From positions 1 through 21,099 of the forward strand of contig DASYRN010000138.1 of assembly GCA_036004365.1 (NCBI GenBank): a DNA stretch of 21,099 nt, in the 5' to 3' direction. The translations under genes were made by a program, and so were the position numbers. The notes under the pieces are model-generated. The model searched no databases. It saw nothing but the letters and a program-made list of their open reading frames with translations, and was not told the origin of the DNA. Origin of the DNA: DP-36 sp036004365. GTDB taxonomy: Bacteria; Desulfobacterota; Binatia; UBA9968. Shown here piece after piece: positions 7,830 to 14,852 of the stretch. Positions within the stretch are counted from its first letter, which is position 1; every line of letters begins with the position of its first letter.

Positions 7830-8270
7830 TCAGGTGCTTAGCAGCAGGATAATCAACGCAATGACGCTTAACACGCTCCTGATGGCATGCAGCTTGCCCC
7901 AACGAGACAGCAGTTCCTGCGCCTGCACGGACCCCTTATTTAGCGTTGGCGCCAACAGTTGTTTGTTAGCAGGCATGATGATCACAAGCGTAACAGGAAT
8001 CACCGAACCTAATAGAACGCCTCCGACGAGCCACCCTATAGGCGCGCCACCCAGCCAGACTACTATTGAGGATAACAGACCGACTGCTGCCAGCGACGCC
8101 TGCATCACCGCTGCTCTCCGATAGCTGGGGCCGAACTCCGTTGCCGCGATCTCCGTCCCGCACTCCATTCTAGCCGGATGCTCTACGAGATTCACGTAGA
8201 CTGCCGCACCGGCAAATAGTCCGCAGCAAAAGGTTGTTAGAAATTTAGCAATCTCCTGAACCGCTTCCAT
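7830..8270 (-). CDS. DUF1772 family membrane protein
   Basis: Small predicted integral membrane protein of 146 residues with four hydrophobic segments (about 8-27, 53-73, 78-99 and 127-145). The pattern AAVYVNLVEHPARM after the first helix and the WGKLHAIRSVLSV segment before the last are typical of DUF1772, the family that includes fungal anthrone oxygenase-like proteins; most bacterial members have no known function. The start at ATG 8270 has only a weak upstream site (GTAGGG). It lies upstream of the FAD-dependent oxidoreductase and downstream of the tautomerase on the same strand, so a shared oxidative pathway is possible but not shown. Confidence 0.85.
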   Translation of the reverse strand: MEAVQEIAKFLTTFCCGLFAGAAVYVNLVEHPARMECGTEIAATEFGPSYRRAAVMQASLAAVGLLSSIVVWLGGAPIGWLVGGVLLGSVIPVTLVIIMPANKQLLAPTLNKGSVQAQELLSRWGKLHAIRSVLSVIALIILLLST

Positions 8271-8335
8271 TTGCCCTACCGATTATTTCACACGCAAATT
8301 CCGGTCAGTGCACGTAACCGCATCTCCGTCGGAAC

Positions 8336-8410
8336 TCATCCGAACTTAATCCCTCCGCGTCGATGACTCGGCAACCGGATTTCCTCGAAACGGCGTCTGC
8401 GTGAAAACAT
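8336..8410 (-). other. Possible 24-codon micro-ORF with strong ribosome site
   Basis: On the minus strand a good Shine-Dalgarno sequence TAGGAGG stands nine nt before ATG 8410, opening a 24-codon frame rich in arginine (starts MFSRRRRFEE) that stops at 8336. It sits in the 162-bp gap between the tautomerase and DUF1772 genes. It matches no family I know. It could be a real micropeptide, a translational coupler, or the relic start of a lost gene. Confidence is low because such short frames arise by chance. Confidence 0.2.
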
Positions 8411-8432
8411 CGACCTGAACCTCCTAAGTGAG

Positions 8433-8816
8433 TTATTGCGCGTATTGCGCGATTCCGTTGCCAAAGGACCAGTTTTCCTTCTTAACTTCGACGAGGCTCA
8501 TGAAGACGTCCTCCATTCGGATACCCAACTCGGTGTTCAGCCTCTCAGCTACGGTTCTGAAGAAAGCTTTTTTCATTTCAATCGTGCACCCTTCGTTTAG
8601 AGTAATCTGGACAAACACGATCCCGTCGGTGCGCGGGATGTCCAGATAGCTTGGGTCATAGATGAGAGTGTTGGAGTCGTGCTCCGTGATGATTTGGAAG
8701 TTGTCTTTCGCCGGCACGTTGATGGTGTCCACCATCGTCCGGTACACGACCCCGCCGACTCTTTTGCCGAATCCTTCCGGCTCCCCCTTCATGAGAGAGA
8801 TGCGCACGAGAGGCAT
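8433..8816 (-). CDS. Tautomerase family protein (Tautomerase_2 type)
   Basis: Predicted 127-residue cytoplasmic enzyme of the 4-oxalocrotonate tautomerase superfamily, longer double-length type. The chain begins MPLVRISL, so Pro2 becomes the N-terminal catalytic proline after Met removal. Further family marks are ITEHDSNTLIYDPSYL in the middle (residues 44-59) and the closing ENWSFGNGIAQYA signature. These proteins move double bonds in keto or enol acids during breakdown of aromatic or other compounds. The start at ATG 8816 is preceded by AAAGGAGATCT. The same frame stays open to 9125, but that extension overlaps the racemase gene and would bury the catalytic proline. It follows the racemase on the same strand with an 85-nt gap. 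Confidence 0.93.
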   Translation of the reverse strand: MPLVRISLMKGEPEGFGKRVGGVVYRTMVDTINVPAKDNFQIITEHDSNTLIYDPSYLDIPRTDGIVFVQITLNEGCTIEMKKAFFRTVAERLNTELGIRMEDVFMSLVEVKKENWSFGNGIAQYAQ

Positions 8817-8901
8817 GATAGATCTCCTTTCAACTCTGAGGTAACACGAACGACATCCGGCTAAGCGGCGTCCACTTCCCGCTGGTAGGGCTCGGACTTG
8901 G

Positions 8902-9609
8902 TTAGGCGCGATCGGTTGGTTGCCGCACCGCCTCGCGCAAGGCGGCTCGCGCCAGGATACGAGTCGAGTCGAGAGTCGGGAGGGGCGAGTCGGTGTCGGT
9001 GATGAGCAATGGGATCTCTGTGCAGCCCAGCACGACCGCGTCGTCTCCACGTCGTTGGCCCTCCATGATGACCTGTTTGAAGTACGACCGTGCGGATTCC
9101 TCGAACCGCCCATACACGAGCTCATCGAAAATTAGCGCGTTGATCCGTTTGCGCTCTTCGACGGTAGGTATCTCGTGTTCGATCGCCTTCGGGCGAAGCT
9201 TCGCCGGATAAACGGGTCCTTCCATGAGATACCGCGTTCCAAGGATGAGGAGGCGTCTGAAGCCGCGTTGGGCCGCCGCCGTCGCGACCTCCTCGGCGAT
9301 GTGCAGCCAGGGCAGCGGAAATTTATCGCGAATAAGGTCTATGCCCTGATGGGCGGTATTATCGGGGCAAATGAGCAGGTCGGCACCTGCCTTGCGAAGC
9401 TTTTCGGCTGACGAAAGAAGCATCGCCGCTACCTCTTTCCACTGACCCGCGTCGATGTGACGCATGTAGTCTGCGAGCGGGTACGTGTGCGTCGCGATTT
9501 CGGGGTGTGCGTGTCGGCCGAGAAGCTGGGCGCCCTCGATGCAGATGGTTCGGTAGCAAAGTGCGGCGCCCTCCGCGCTAACAGCGACGATCCCTATGCA
9601 CTTTGTCAT
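8902..9609 (-). CDS. Aspartate/glutamate racemase superfamily protein with one catalytic Cys
   Basis: Predicted cytoplasmic enzyme of 235 residues in the Asp/Glu racemase superfamily, which also holds hydantoin racemase, maleate cis-trans isomerase and arylmalonate decarboxylase. The two-domain pattern is clear: N-terminal GIVAVSAEGAALCYR, the first active-site loop LLICPDNTAHQ (79-88), GFRRLLILGTRYLMEG (116-131) and the second loop VVLGCTEIPLL (192-202). Cys196 of GCTE is present, but in the first loop the usual cysteine of PCNTxH is Asp83; Cys81 is two residues away. A two-cysteine racemase mechanism is therefore unlikely in the usual form. ATG 9609 is chosen over TTG 9624, since GGGTGAA precedes it. 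It heads a minus-strand group with tautomerase, DUF1772 and FAD oxidoreductase. Confidence 0.88.
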   Translation of the reverse strand: MTKCIGIVAVSAEGAALCYRTICIEGAQLLGRHAHPEIATHTYPLADYMRHIDAGQWKEVAAMLLSSAEKLRKAGADLLICPDNTAHQGIDLIRDKFPLPWLHIAEEVATAAAQRGFRRLLILGTRYLMEGPVYPAKLRPKAIEHEIPTVEERKRINALIFDELVYGRFEESARSYFKQVIMEGQRRGDDAVVLGCTEIPLLITDTDSPLPTLDSTRILARAALREAVRQPTDRA

Positions 9610-9762
9610 ATGTTCACCCGGCAAGCTTGAGCGGTACTTACCAGATTCTATTGTTATCGCCTTAGTGTTAGCAAGTATTTAGGTCTTGGAGGCGGTCAAA
9701 AGCTATGCGTTTATCATGGCCGCGAAGTCGCCGAGGCGCCTTCATTACCGCTGGACACAACG

Positions 9763-10139
9763 CTACGGGTCAGCGGTGACGAGCGCGATTGCGAAGCCGT
9801 CGTACCCTTTGTTGCCCACGGTCTGGATCGCCGTGGCGCTTACCCGCGGCTCAGCGGCGAGCAGCTCGTTGAAGCGGCGCACCCCTTGGACGTTGGGATC
9901 GCCGCTGGCGGTGTCGACCACCGCTCCGTTGCGCACGACATTGTCGGCGATGATCAGGCTGCCGCGACGAGAGAGCTTGAGCGCCCATGCGAAGTAATCC
10001 GGATTGCTCGGCTTGACACGTTGTGCGGCGGCAGGCCGGCCGTGGCGCTGGCCTGGAGTGCCGCATCCAGCGCGGGGTCACCCGGCACAAGCAGATCGGT
10101 GATGTAGCGGTCGACCTCCATCCATTGCTGCCGAGTCAT
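9763..10139 (-). pseudogene. O-methyltransferase remnant (COMT/CCoAOMT-like) with internal deletion
   Basis: The minus strand holds both ends of a class I O-methyltransferase but not its middle. From ATG 10139 the frame gives the family N-terminus (MTRQQWMEVDRYI, then LDAALQASATAGLPPHNVS). At about 10015-10021 the reading jumps to another frame that gives the family C-terminal part: KPSNPDYFAWALKLSRRG, LIIADNVVRNGAVVD, GVRRFNELLA, and NKGYDGFAIALV before the TAG at 9763-9765. In intact relatives roughly 80-90 residues, including the glycine-rich SAM motif and the FIDAD segment, lie between these parts. The deletion also breaks the frame, so no functional methyltransferase can be made. Both flanks remain well conserved, which suggests a recent event or an assembly collapse. 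Confidence 0.8.
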
Positions 10140-10290
10140 AGATCCTGGCGCCAGAAGTAGAGGTTGTAGCTCATCGGGATTTTTGGTCGTTATTCACAGG
10201 GAGCGCATACGAGCAAGCTCAGGGGCGCGCCGCTTGCGGAGCATTCCCTGAAGCGACTGGTTGGGCCGCCGATGCACATACACGGATGCG

Positions 10291-11094
10291 CTATGGCTTG
10301 TGCCCTCGAGCGCCCCACGCACGTGCGATGAGGTGGATAGACCCATCCTTCGCAATGGGAAGGTCGGATCGAATTCGCTCCCGAAGTGCAGCGCGGCGCT
10401 CTTCGCTTAACGACATTGCGTAGCCAGGCGCCGGCGCTTGGCCTCCTAGAAACGGGGACCAATAATCGTCGAAATCGTGGAAGGCAGTGGCGACGTCAAT
10501 TGGACATACTTCGACTTCGCTTAATCCGGCGAGCGTGAACAGTTCAGCCAAGGGAGTCGGCTGGCAAATTGGGAAACGACGGCCTTCATCGAGATTGAAC
10601 GCCGCGGGTTCCAGCGCCACTGCTGCGTCCCAGAAGTACCGCATTAGCTCCATTTTCCCCGCGTAGTCCCAAACGTACGCCGCCACCACGCCGCCTGGTC
10701 GGACAACGCGAGCCATCTCCGCAACCGCTCGCGGCGGCTGTGGCACAAAGTTCAGGACAAGGCCCGCGACCGCAGCATCAAAGCTTGCGTTCGGAAAAGG
10801 CAGTGACTGAGCATCTACGACTTCAAAGCGTGCACGTGGGCTAGTCACGTGCGCTTTGGCATACTCGATGAAGCCGGACGAAGGGTCTACACCTCTAATC
10901 GAATTGGGCTCTCCGTGCTCGACGATGGTTTGAGTCAGAGCGCCTGTTCCGCACCCGACGTCTAGCCAGTCCTTCCGCGCTGGGACCGAGAGCCATGTCA
11001 TAAACTCTCTGGCTACCAATCGGCTCCACCGCCCCACGTAAGGCTCGTAGAGGTCACCGGCCGACCAGACGTCTTTGTGCTGAGACTGTTCCAT
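10291..11094 (-). CDS. Class I SAM-dependent methyltransferase
   Basis: Predicted 267-residue cytoplasmic methyltransferase with a Methyltransf_11/UbiE-like core. Motif I is LDVGCGTGALTQ (44-55), the acidic residue ending strand 2 is Asp70 in RGVDPSSG, ARFEVVDAQSLPFPNASFDAAVA (88-110) covers motifs post-II and II, and EMARVVRPGGVVAAYVWDY (126-144) is motif III. The segment from about 150 on, with EPAAFNLDEGRRF and FDDYWSPFLGG, is the variable substrate cap. The site AAGAGGAAG lies before ATG 11094. The acceptor cannot be read from sequence. Its neighbours are the broken O-methyltransferase downstream and a long gene-free stretch upstream, so context does not help. Confidence 0.9.
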   Translation of the reverse strand: MEQSQHKDVWSAGDLYEPYVGRWSRLVAREFMTWLSVPARKDWLDVGCGTGALTQTIVEHGEPNSIRGVDPSSGFIEYAKAHVTSPRARFEVVDAQSLPFPNASFDAAVAGLVLNFVPQPPRAVAEMARVVRPGGVVAAYVWDYAGKMELMRYFWDAAVALEPAAFNLDEGRRFPICQPTPLAELFTLAGLSEVEVCPIDVATAFHDFDDYWSPFLGGQAPAPGYAMSLSEERRAALRERIRSDLPIAKDGSIHLIARAWGARGHKP

Positions 11095-11125
11095 CGTTAT
11101 GTCTTCCTCTTTGTATAGAAAAATG

Positions 11126-11144
11126 GGTCAGAGTTGGTCAGAGT
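11126..11144 (+). repeat. Direct repeat GGTCAGAGT x2
   Basis: GGTCAGAGT occurs at 11126-11134 and again at 11136-11144, 31 nt upstream of the methyltransferase start. The surrounding string (GGGTCAGAG... then TACTTTTTCACC) resembles sequences I recall beside REP-associated Y1-type transposases, but no transposase is present in this window. That resemblance is from memory and uncertain. Confidence 0.35.
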
Positions 11145-11511
11145 ACTTTTTCACCAGTGACCGCATACCGGCTATTTGCTTCCTCCTGAGTCGATACTTA
11201 AACATCGCTCAACATCGCTTCGGTCCCTTTCACATTCCAAGAAAAACCCGTAATTAGACTCGAATGACTGAGGCGATTTTCTTCGGATTGCGCGAGCTTG
11301 TCAAGAATTTCCTAAGGGCGGTACTCCCAACAAACACTGGGCAGGATCTTCCCATTATGGCTGCGACGGATTGGGCGCTGTCCACAGATCATCCAGAGGT
11401 TATTGCACCACTGCCGCCACTTCCCTGTTGATCACCCAGGGGACTTTGATCGGAAATCAAAACTCGCCGATCTGCGCAGTACGGCATCGCCGCCGGGAGG
11501 TTTGCCTAGAT

Positions 11512-11529
11512 CGTTTCCTCAAGGAAACG
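11512..11529. other. 7-bp perfect hairpin CGTTTCC-TCAA-GGAAACG
   Basis: CGTTTCC (11512-11518) and GGAAACG (11523-11529) pair perfectly around a 4-nt loop. No T-tract follows in either direction, so it is not a standard terminator. It lies about 150 nt upstream of the antiporter start and could be a regulatory site or mRNA leader structure; chance is also possible. Confidence 0.3.
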
Positions 11530-11676
11530 CATCCATGCAGTCAACGCTCTCCTTCCAGGGCAAAATATGAGAGCAAGTTGCGCACATCTATTCTTTCCGG
11601 CAAGATTCAACTCGACCCAAATCAGAAACCGTCTGTAGACGATACTCCCTGCAGCTTGTTTGCCGAGTCGTAAGGA

Positions 11677-11794
11677 ATGACAGAGCTCACTTTTTTACGC
11701 GACCTGGCGATTGTGATGGCGGTCAGCGCCGCCACCACAATCCTCTTCCATATGCTCCATCAGCCCGTCGTGCTCGGCTATATCGTGGCCGGGC
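11677..11794 (+). pseudogene. 5' part of the Kef-type antiporter gene in a shifted frame
   Basis: ATG 11677, directly preceded by TAAGGA, opens a frame that gives a typical antiporter N-terminus: MTELTFLRDLAIVMAV, then FHMLHQPVVLGYIVAG. At the GGG run 11791-11793 the reading must move by one base to continue as VIIGPHTPPF in the frame of the long downstream ORF. The joined reading GYIVAGVIIGPH is the expected family sequence, so one G appears extra. Counting both parts the intact protein would have about 766 residues. It may be a sequencing or assembly error, or a real disabling mutation. Confidence 0.8.
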
Positions 11795-13978
11795 GTGATT
11801 ATCGGCCCTCACACTCCTCCTTTCTCGTTTGTGACGGATCTTCATAGTATCCACACGCTCGCCGAATTGGGCATCATACTACTCCTGTTCTCGCTCGGAT
11901 TGGAGTTCGATCTCAGGAAGCTCCGGCGAGTGGGCGGGGTCGCCTTTCTCGCGGCAATACTTGAGATCCTCTTGATGATCTGGGTCGGATACAGCGTAGG
12001 GCGGCTCCTGGGCTGGAGAGAAATGGACAGCCTCTTCTTAGGGGCGCTTCTTTCGATCAGCTCGACGACGATCATTGTCCAAGTGCTCATGGAAACGGGA
12101 CAGATGAGGGAGCAGTTCGCCCAGATCATTCTCGGAATCCTCATCGTAGAAGACATCGTGGCTATCATTATTTTAGTGATCCTCTCCAGCTTGGCCACCG
12201 CAGGCACAGTGACTTTTGTCGATGTCGGTTGGGCTCTTTTGCAAGTCTGTGCTTTTATGGCAGCCGCGCTTGTAGTGGGGTACCTGTTGATCCCGCGACT
12301 AATTGCTTTTGTTGCTGGTTTCGGACGTGGAGAGATGCTCACGGTGACAGTGCTTGGCCTGGCTTTTGGACTTGCGGTCTTGGGCGGCCACCTCGGATTT
12401 TCCATCGCCCTCGGAGCTTTTCTCATGGGCGCCATCATGGCCGAGTCTGTAGAGGTACACCAAATCATGGAATTGATTAGGCCCATCCGCGAAATGTTTA
12501 CCGCGGTCTTCTTCGTAGCAACCGGAATGCTTTTGGACCCTAAGCTTTTAGTGGACCTCTGGGGCGCAATCCTGTTTATCACGCTTGTTACCGTACTCGG
12601 CAAAATTGTGAGCTGCAGTTTCGGTACATTCCTCGCTGGCTATCCCGGCAAGGTGGCGCTTCCCGTAGGGCTGGGCATGGCTCAGATCGGGGAGTTCTCT
12701 TTCATCATTGCCAATCTGGGTCGGACGGCCGGCGTTACTAGTGAAGTTCTCTATCCAATTGCCGTGGCGGTGTCCTCCTTAACTACGTTTTTGACACCGT
12801 ATCTGCTCCGTTCAGCGCATGCAGTCACAGATTTGCTGGGCCGGCTCAGTCCTCGCCCGCTTGTCACGTTCGCCACATTTTACACGGCTTGGCTCTCACG
12901 CTTGACTGAGCGGACGTCCGGCCCCGGCGCAGTACAAAGCCAAGTTTTACGCCTCATCCTCTACTTGGCCGCCACCGTGACGCTCTTTGTCGCTACCTGG
13001 AGACTGGTGCGACCTCTGGCAGAGCGACTGCCACTAATGGTTCCGCGGCAAACCGAACTGCTTCAATGGGGAATTGCGGCGCTCGTGGTGCTGCCTTTTC
13101 TGTTCATGATCGGTCGCACCCTGGAGTCGCTCACGCAAAACATCACGGCTTCCCTTCTTCGGCGTTCAGAAGCCCGGACTGCGCGCGAGAGTGGTCTGGT
13201 CCGTAACTCCCTGCGTTTCCTTTTCGGTTGGGTCGCTGCGGTGTTCGTGCTTGCCGCCGGCACTCCGGTGCTGCCGCCTTTCGCGCCACTGGTCCTGGTC
13301 GTCGTGGGCCTTCTGGCCACGACTTTTTTTTTCTGGGAATCGCTAGTACGATTCCATAGCCGGATCGAAGAGCTGCTCGGGACATTGGGTGGCCCGGCTC
13401 CTGTTTCAGACACTGTAGCCTCAGCCTCGCAATGGCAAGGACGCGAGGAGGTGAGACAGCTTCTCAGCGACCGTTATGGTCCCGAAGTCCAGACCGAGGA
13501 CTTCGTCGTACCTATTCACCCGACAGCAGTGAATCAGACGATCCGGACCCTGGCTCTACGGACATCGACTGGTGCAAGCATCATCGCGATTTACCGGGAT
13601 CCTGAGCAGGTCCTTGTTCCTCAATTAGACACCGTGATCCTTCCAGGCGACGTTCTGCTGTTGTTGGGTGAGAAGGAGGAACTTGCCGCTGCTCTCCGAT
13701 ATCTCACTGACCTATGCAAACAAAGAAGGCCCTCGACTCCTTCGCTGCCTCAAGCAGCGACGGCTGTAATTGCGGAACGGTCGCCTGTTTCAGGGCGCAC
13801 GTTAAGTGAGATAGGTTTTCGAGAAGAGCTGGGAGTTTTGATCGTAGCGATTCGTCGCGGACAAAACCAGATCACGAATCCGGGGCCGGGGTTCCGGATT
13901 CAGGCTGGTGATACTCTTTACCTGTGGGGTCCTCCTGAGCAAATAGAGGAGGCTCGGCGGCGCAGCGGCCCACAATAG
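11795..13978 (+). CDS. Kef/CPA2-type cation:proton antiporter with two TrkA-C domains
   Basis: Predicted inner-membrane monovalent cation:proton antiporter. The 727-residue main frame holds the Na_H_Exchanger domain in about the first 350 residues, with ELGIILLLFSLGLEFDLRKL near 22-41, LGAFLMGAIMAES near 205-217 and AQIGEFSFIIANLG near 296-309, all typical of Kef-like CPA2 proteins. Three or four further membrane segments follow (about 385-520). Two cytosolic TrkA-C/RCK_C domains lie at about 546-640 and 655-725, with no NAD-binding TrkA-N domain between, so gating by a ligand at the C-domains is likely. The frame's own start is a GTG (11795) inside what should be the first helix; the true start is probably ATG 11677, one base out of frame. 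It converges with PPK2. Confidence 0.9.
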   Translation: MIIGPHTPPFSFVTDLHSIHTLAELGIILLLFSLGLEFDLRKLRRVGGVAFLAAILEILLMIWVGYSVGRLLGWREMDSLFLGALLSISSTTIIVQVLMETGQMREQFAQIILGILIVEDIVAIIILVILSSLATAGTVTFVDVGWALLQVCAFMAAALVVGYLLIPRLIAFVAGFGRGEMLTVTVLGLAFGLAVLGGHLGFSIALGAFLMGAIMAESVEVHQIMELIRPIREMFTAVFFVATGMLLDPKLLVDLWGAILFITLVTVLGKIVSCSFGTFLAGYPGKVALPVGLGMAQIGEFSFIIANLGRTAGVTSEVLYPIAVAVSSLTTFLTPYLLRSAHAVTDLLGRLSPRPLVTFATFYTAWLSRLTERTSGPGAVQSQVLRLILYLAATVTLFVATWRLVRPLAERLPLMVPRQTELLQWGIAALVVLPFLFMIGRTLESLTQNITASLLRRSEARTARESGLVRNSLRFLFGWVAAVFVLAAGTPVLPPFAPLVLVVVGLLATTFFFWESLVRFHSRIEELLGTLGGPAPVSDTVASASQWQGREEVRQLLSDRYGPEVQTEDFVVPIHPTAVNQTIRTLALRTSTGASIIAIYRDPEQVLVPQLDTVILPGDVLLLLGEKEELAAALRYLTDLCKQRRPSTPSLPQAATAVIAERSPVSGRTLSEIGFREELGVLIVAIRRGQNQITNPGPGFRIQAGDTLYLWGPPEQIEEARRRSGPQ

Positions 13979-14024
13979 AGATCTTGGGACGAGGAAGCCG
14001 CCGATGCGCTCGCCAGTTGCCGAA

Positions 14025-14834
14025 CTATTTGATGACGATTCCCTCCAGCCTGTCCTTGGGCTTTGGGTACTTCATTTTTAAGTCTTCAAGTGTCTCCAGC
14101 AAAACATGACAGACAAAAAGATTCCGATTCATTTCCGAGTCGGCGGGCACGATATACCACGGGGCCCACTCGGTTGAAGTGGCTGACAGCGCGTCTTCGT
14201 AGGCTTTTCTATAATCATGCCAATACCCTCGCTCGGCAAGGTCCTCCACACGGAATTTCCAGCGTTTGCGCGGATCCTCGAGGCGCTCTTGCAGGCGCTT
14301 CTTCTGCTCCTCTTTCGAGATATGGAGATAAAACTTGACGATTGTTGTGCCGCTATCCGCAAGGAGCCACTCGAAATTGTTGATGTGCACGTATCGCCGC
14401 TTGCACTCCTTATCGGTGATCAGGCCGTGGACACGCACAACAAGAACATCCTCATAGTGGCTGCGGTTGAAGATTACAATTTCGCCTTTGCCAGGGACAT
14501 GCCGGTGCACTCGCCAGAGAAAGTCATGGTCGCGTTCTTCCTCCGTGGGCGCTTTAAACGAGACAGCTCTCACTCCAAGTGGATCGACTCGGCTAAAGAC
14601 CTTTCGAATGGTGCCGTCTTTTCCGGAAGTGTCCATGCCCTGGAGCACGATTAATAGAGCATGCTTGTGCTCCGCATAGAGCACATTCTGGAGCTCAGCG
14701 AGGCGCTCGGAAAGTTTTTCGAGCTGTTTTGTATCTTCTTCCTTGGACCCGGGGGACGCGCTCCTGTCGCCCGGATCCCAATCTGTCAGTCGTACTTTGC
14801 TACCCGGCTTGATGAGATACCTAGTGAAACGCAT
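14025..14834 (-). CDS. ppk2: Polyphosphate kinase 2 family protein (PPK2)
   Basis: Predicted cytoplasmic polyphosphate:nucleotide phosphotransferase of 269 residues, the single-domain PPK2 type that uses polyphosphate to phosphorylate AMP, ADP or GDP. The P-loop is GMDTSGKDG (66-74), the Walker B region is VIFNRSHYEDVL (120-131) with the RVDPLGVR segment before it, and the lid RLEDPRKRWKF (184-194) has the basic residues that hold the polyphosphate chain. The overall form resembles class III members, which act on AMP and ADP, but class cannot be settled by eye. ATG 14834 is chosen over TTG 14837; AGGGA stands eight nt upstream. It begins 18 nt after the stop of the secreted protein gene on the same strand and is likely co-transcribed with it. 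Confidence 0.95.
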   Translation of the reverse strand: MRFTRYLIKPGSKVRLTDWDPGDRSASPGSKEEDTKQLEKLSERLAELQNVLYAEHKHALLIVLQGMDTSGKDGTIRKVFSRVDPLGVRAVSFKAPTEEERDHDFLWRVHRHVPGKGEIVIFNRSHYEDVLVVRVHGLITDKECKRRYVHINNFEWLLADSGTTIVKFYLHISKEEQKKRLQERLEDPRKRWKFRVEDLAERGYWHDYRKAYEDALSATSTEWAPWYIVPADSEMNRNLFVCHVLLETLEDLKMKYPKPKDRLEGIVIK

Positions 14835-14852
14835 CAACTACATCCCTAAACG

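Larger units (their letters stand above)
11095..11676. other. Gene-poor stretch with short repeats
   Basis: About 580 nt with no recognisable gene on either strand. An open frame at 11371-11673 (+) and a shorter one at 11264-11431 (+, 55 codons) give low-complexity products that match no family I know, and neither has a convincing ribosome site. The region holds a short direct repeat (11126-11144) and a hairpin (11512-11529), described separately. It should contain the promoters for the diverging methyltransferase and antiporter genes, but no clear -35/-10 pair was found. It may be a decayed gene or former mobile element site. Confidence 0.5.

Noticed and set aside
8817..9125. N-terminal extension of the tautomerase frame by 103 residues
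   Set aside because: It overlaps the racemase gene, has no family similarity and would hide the catalytic N-terminal proline; ATG 8816 has its own ribosome site.
9686..9997. 103-codon plus-strand frame
   Set aside because: Mostly antisense to the O-methyltransferase remnant, whose reading on the other strand is clearly conserved.
11371..11673. 100-codon plus-strand frame before the antiporter
   Set aside because: No ribosome site, no family likeness and random-looking composition; kept only as part of the gene-poor stretch.
11842..12603. 253-codon minus-strand frame
   Set aside because: Antisense shadow of the antiporter, composed of Ser/Pro/Arg-rich sequence typical of a reversed GC-rich membrane gene.
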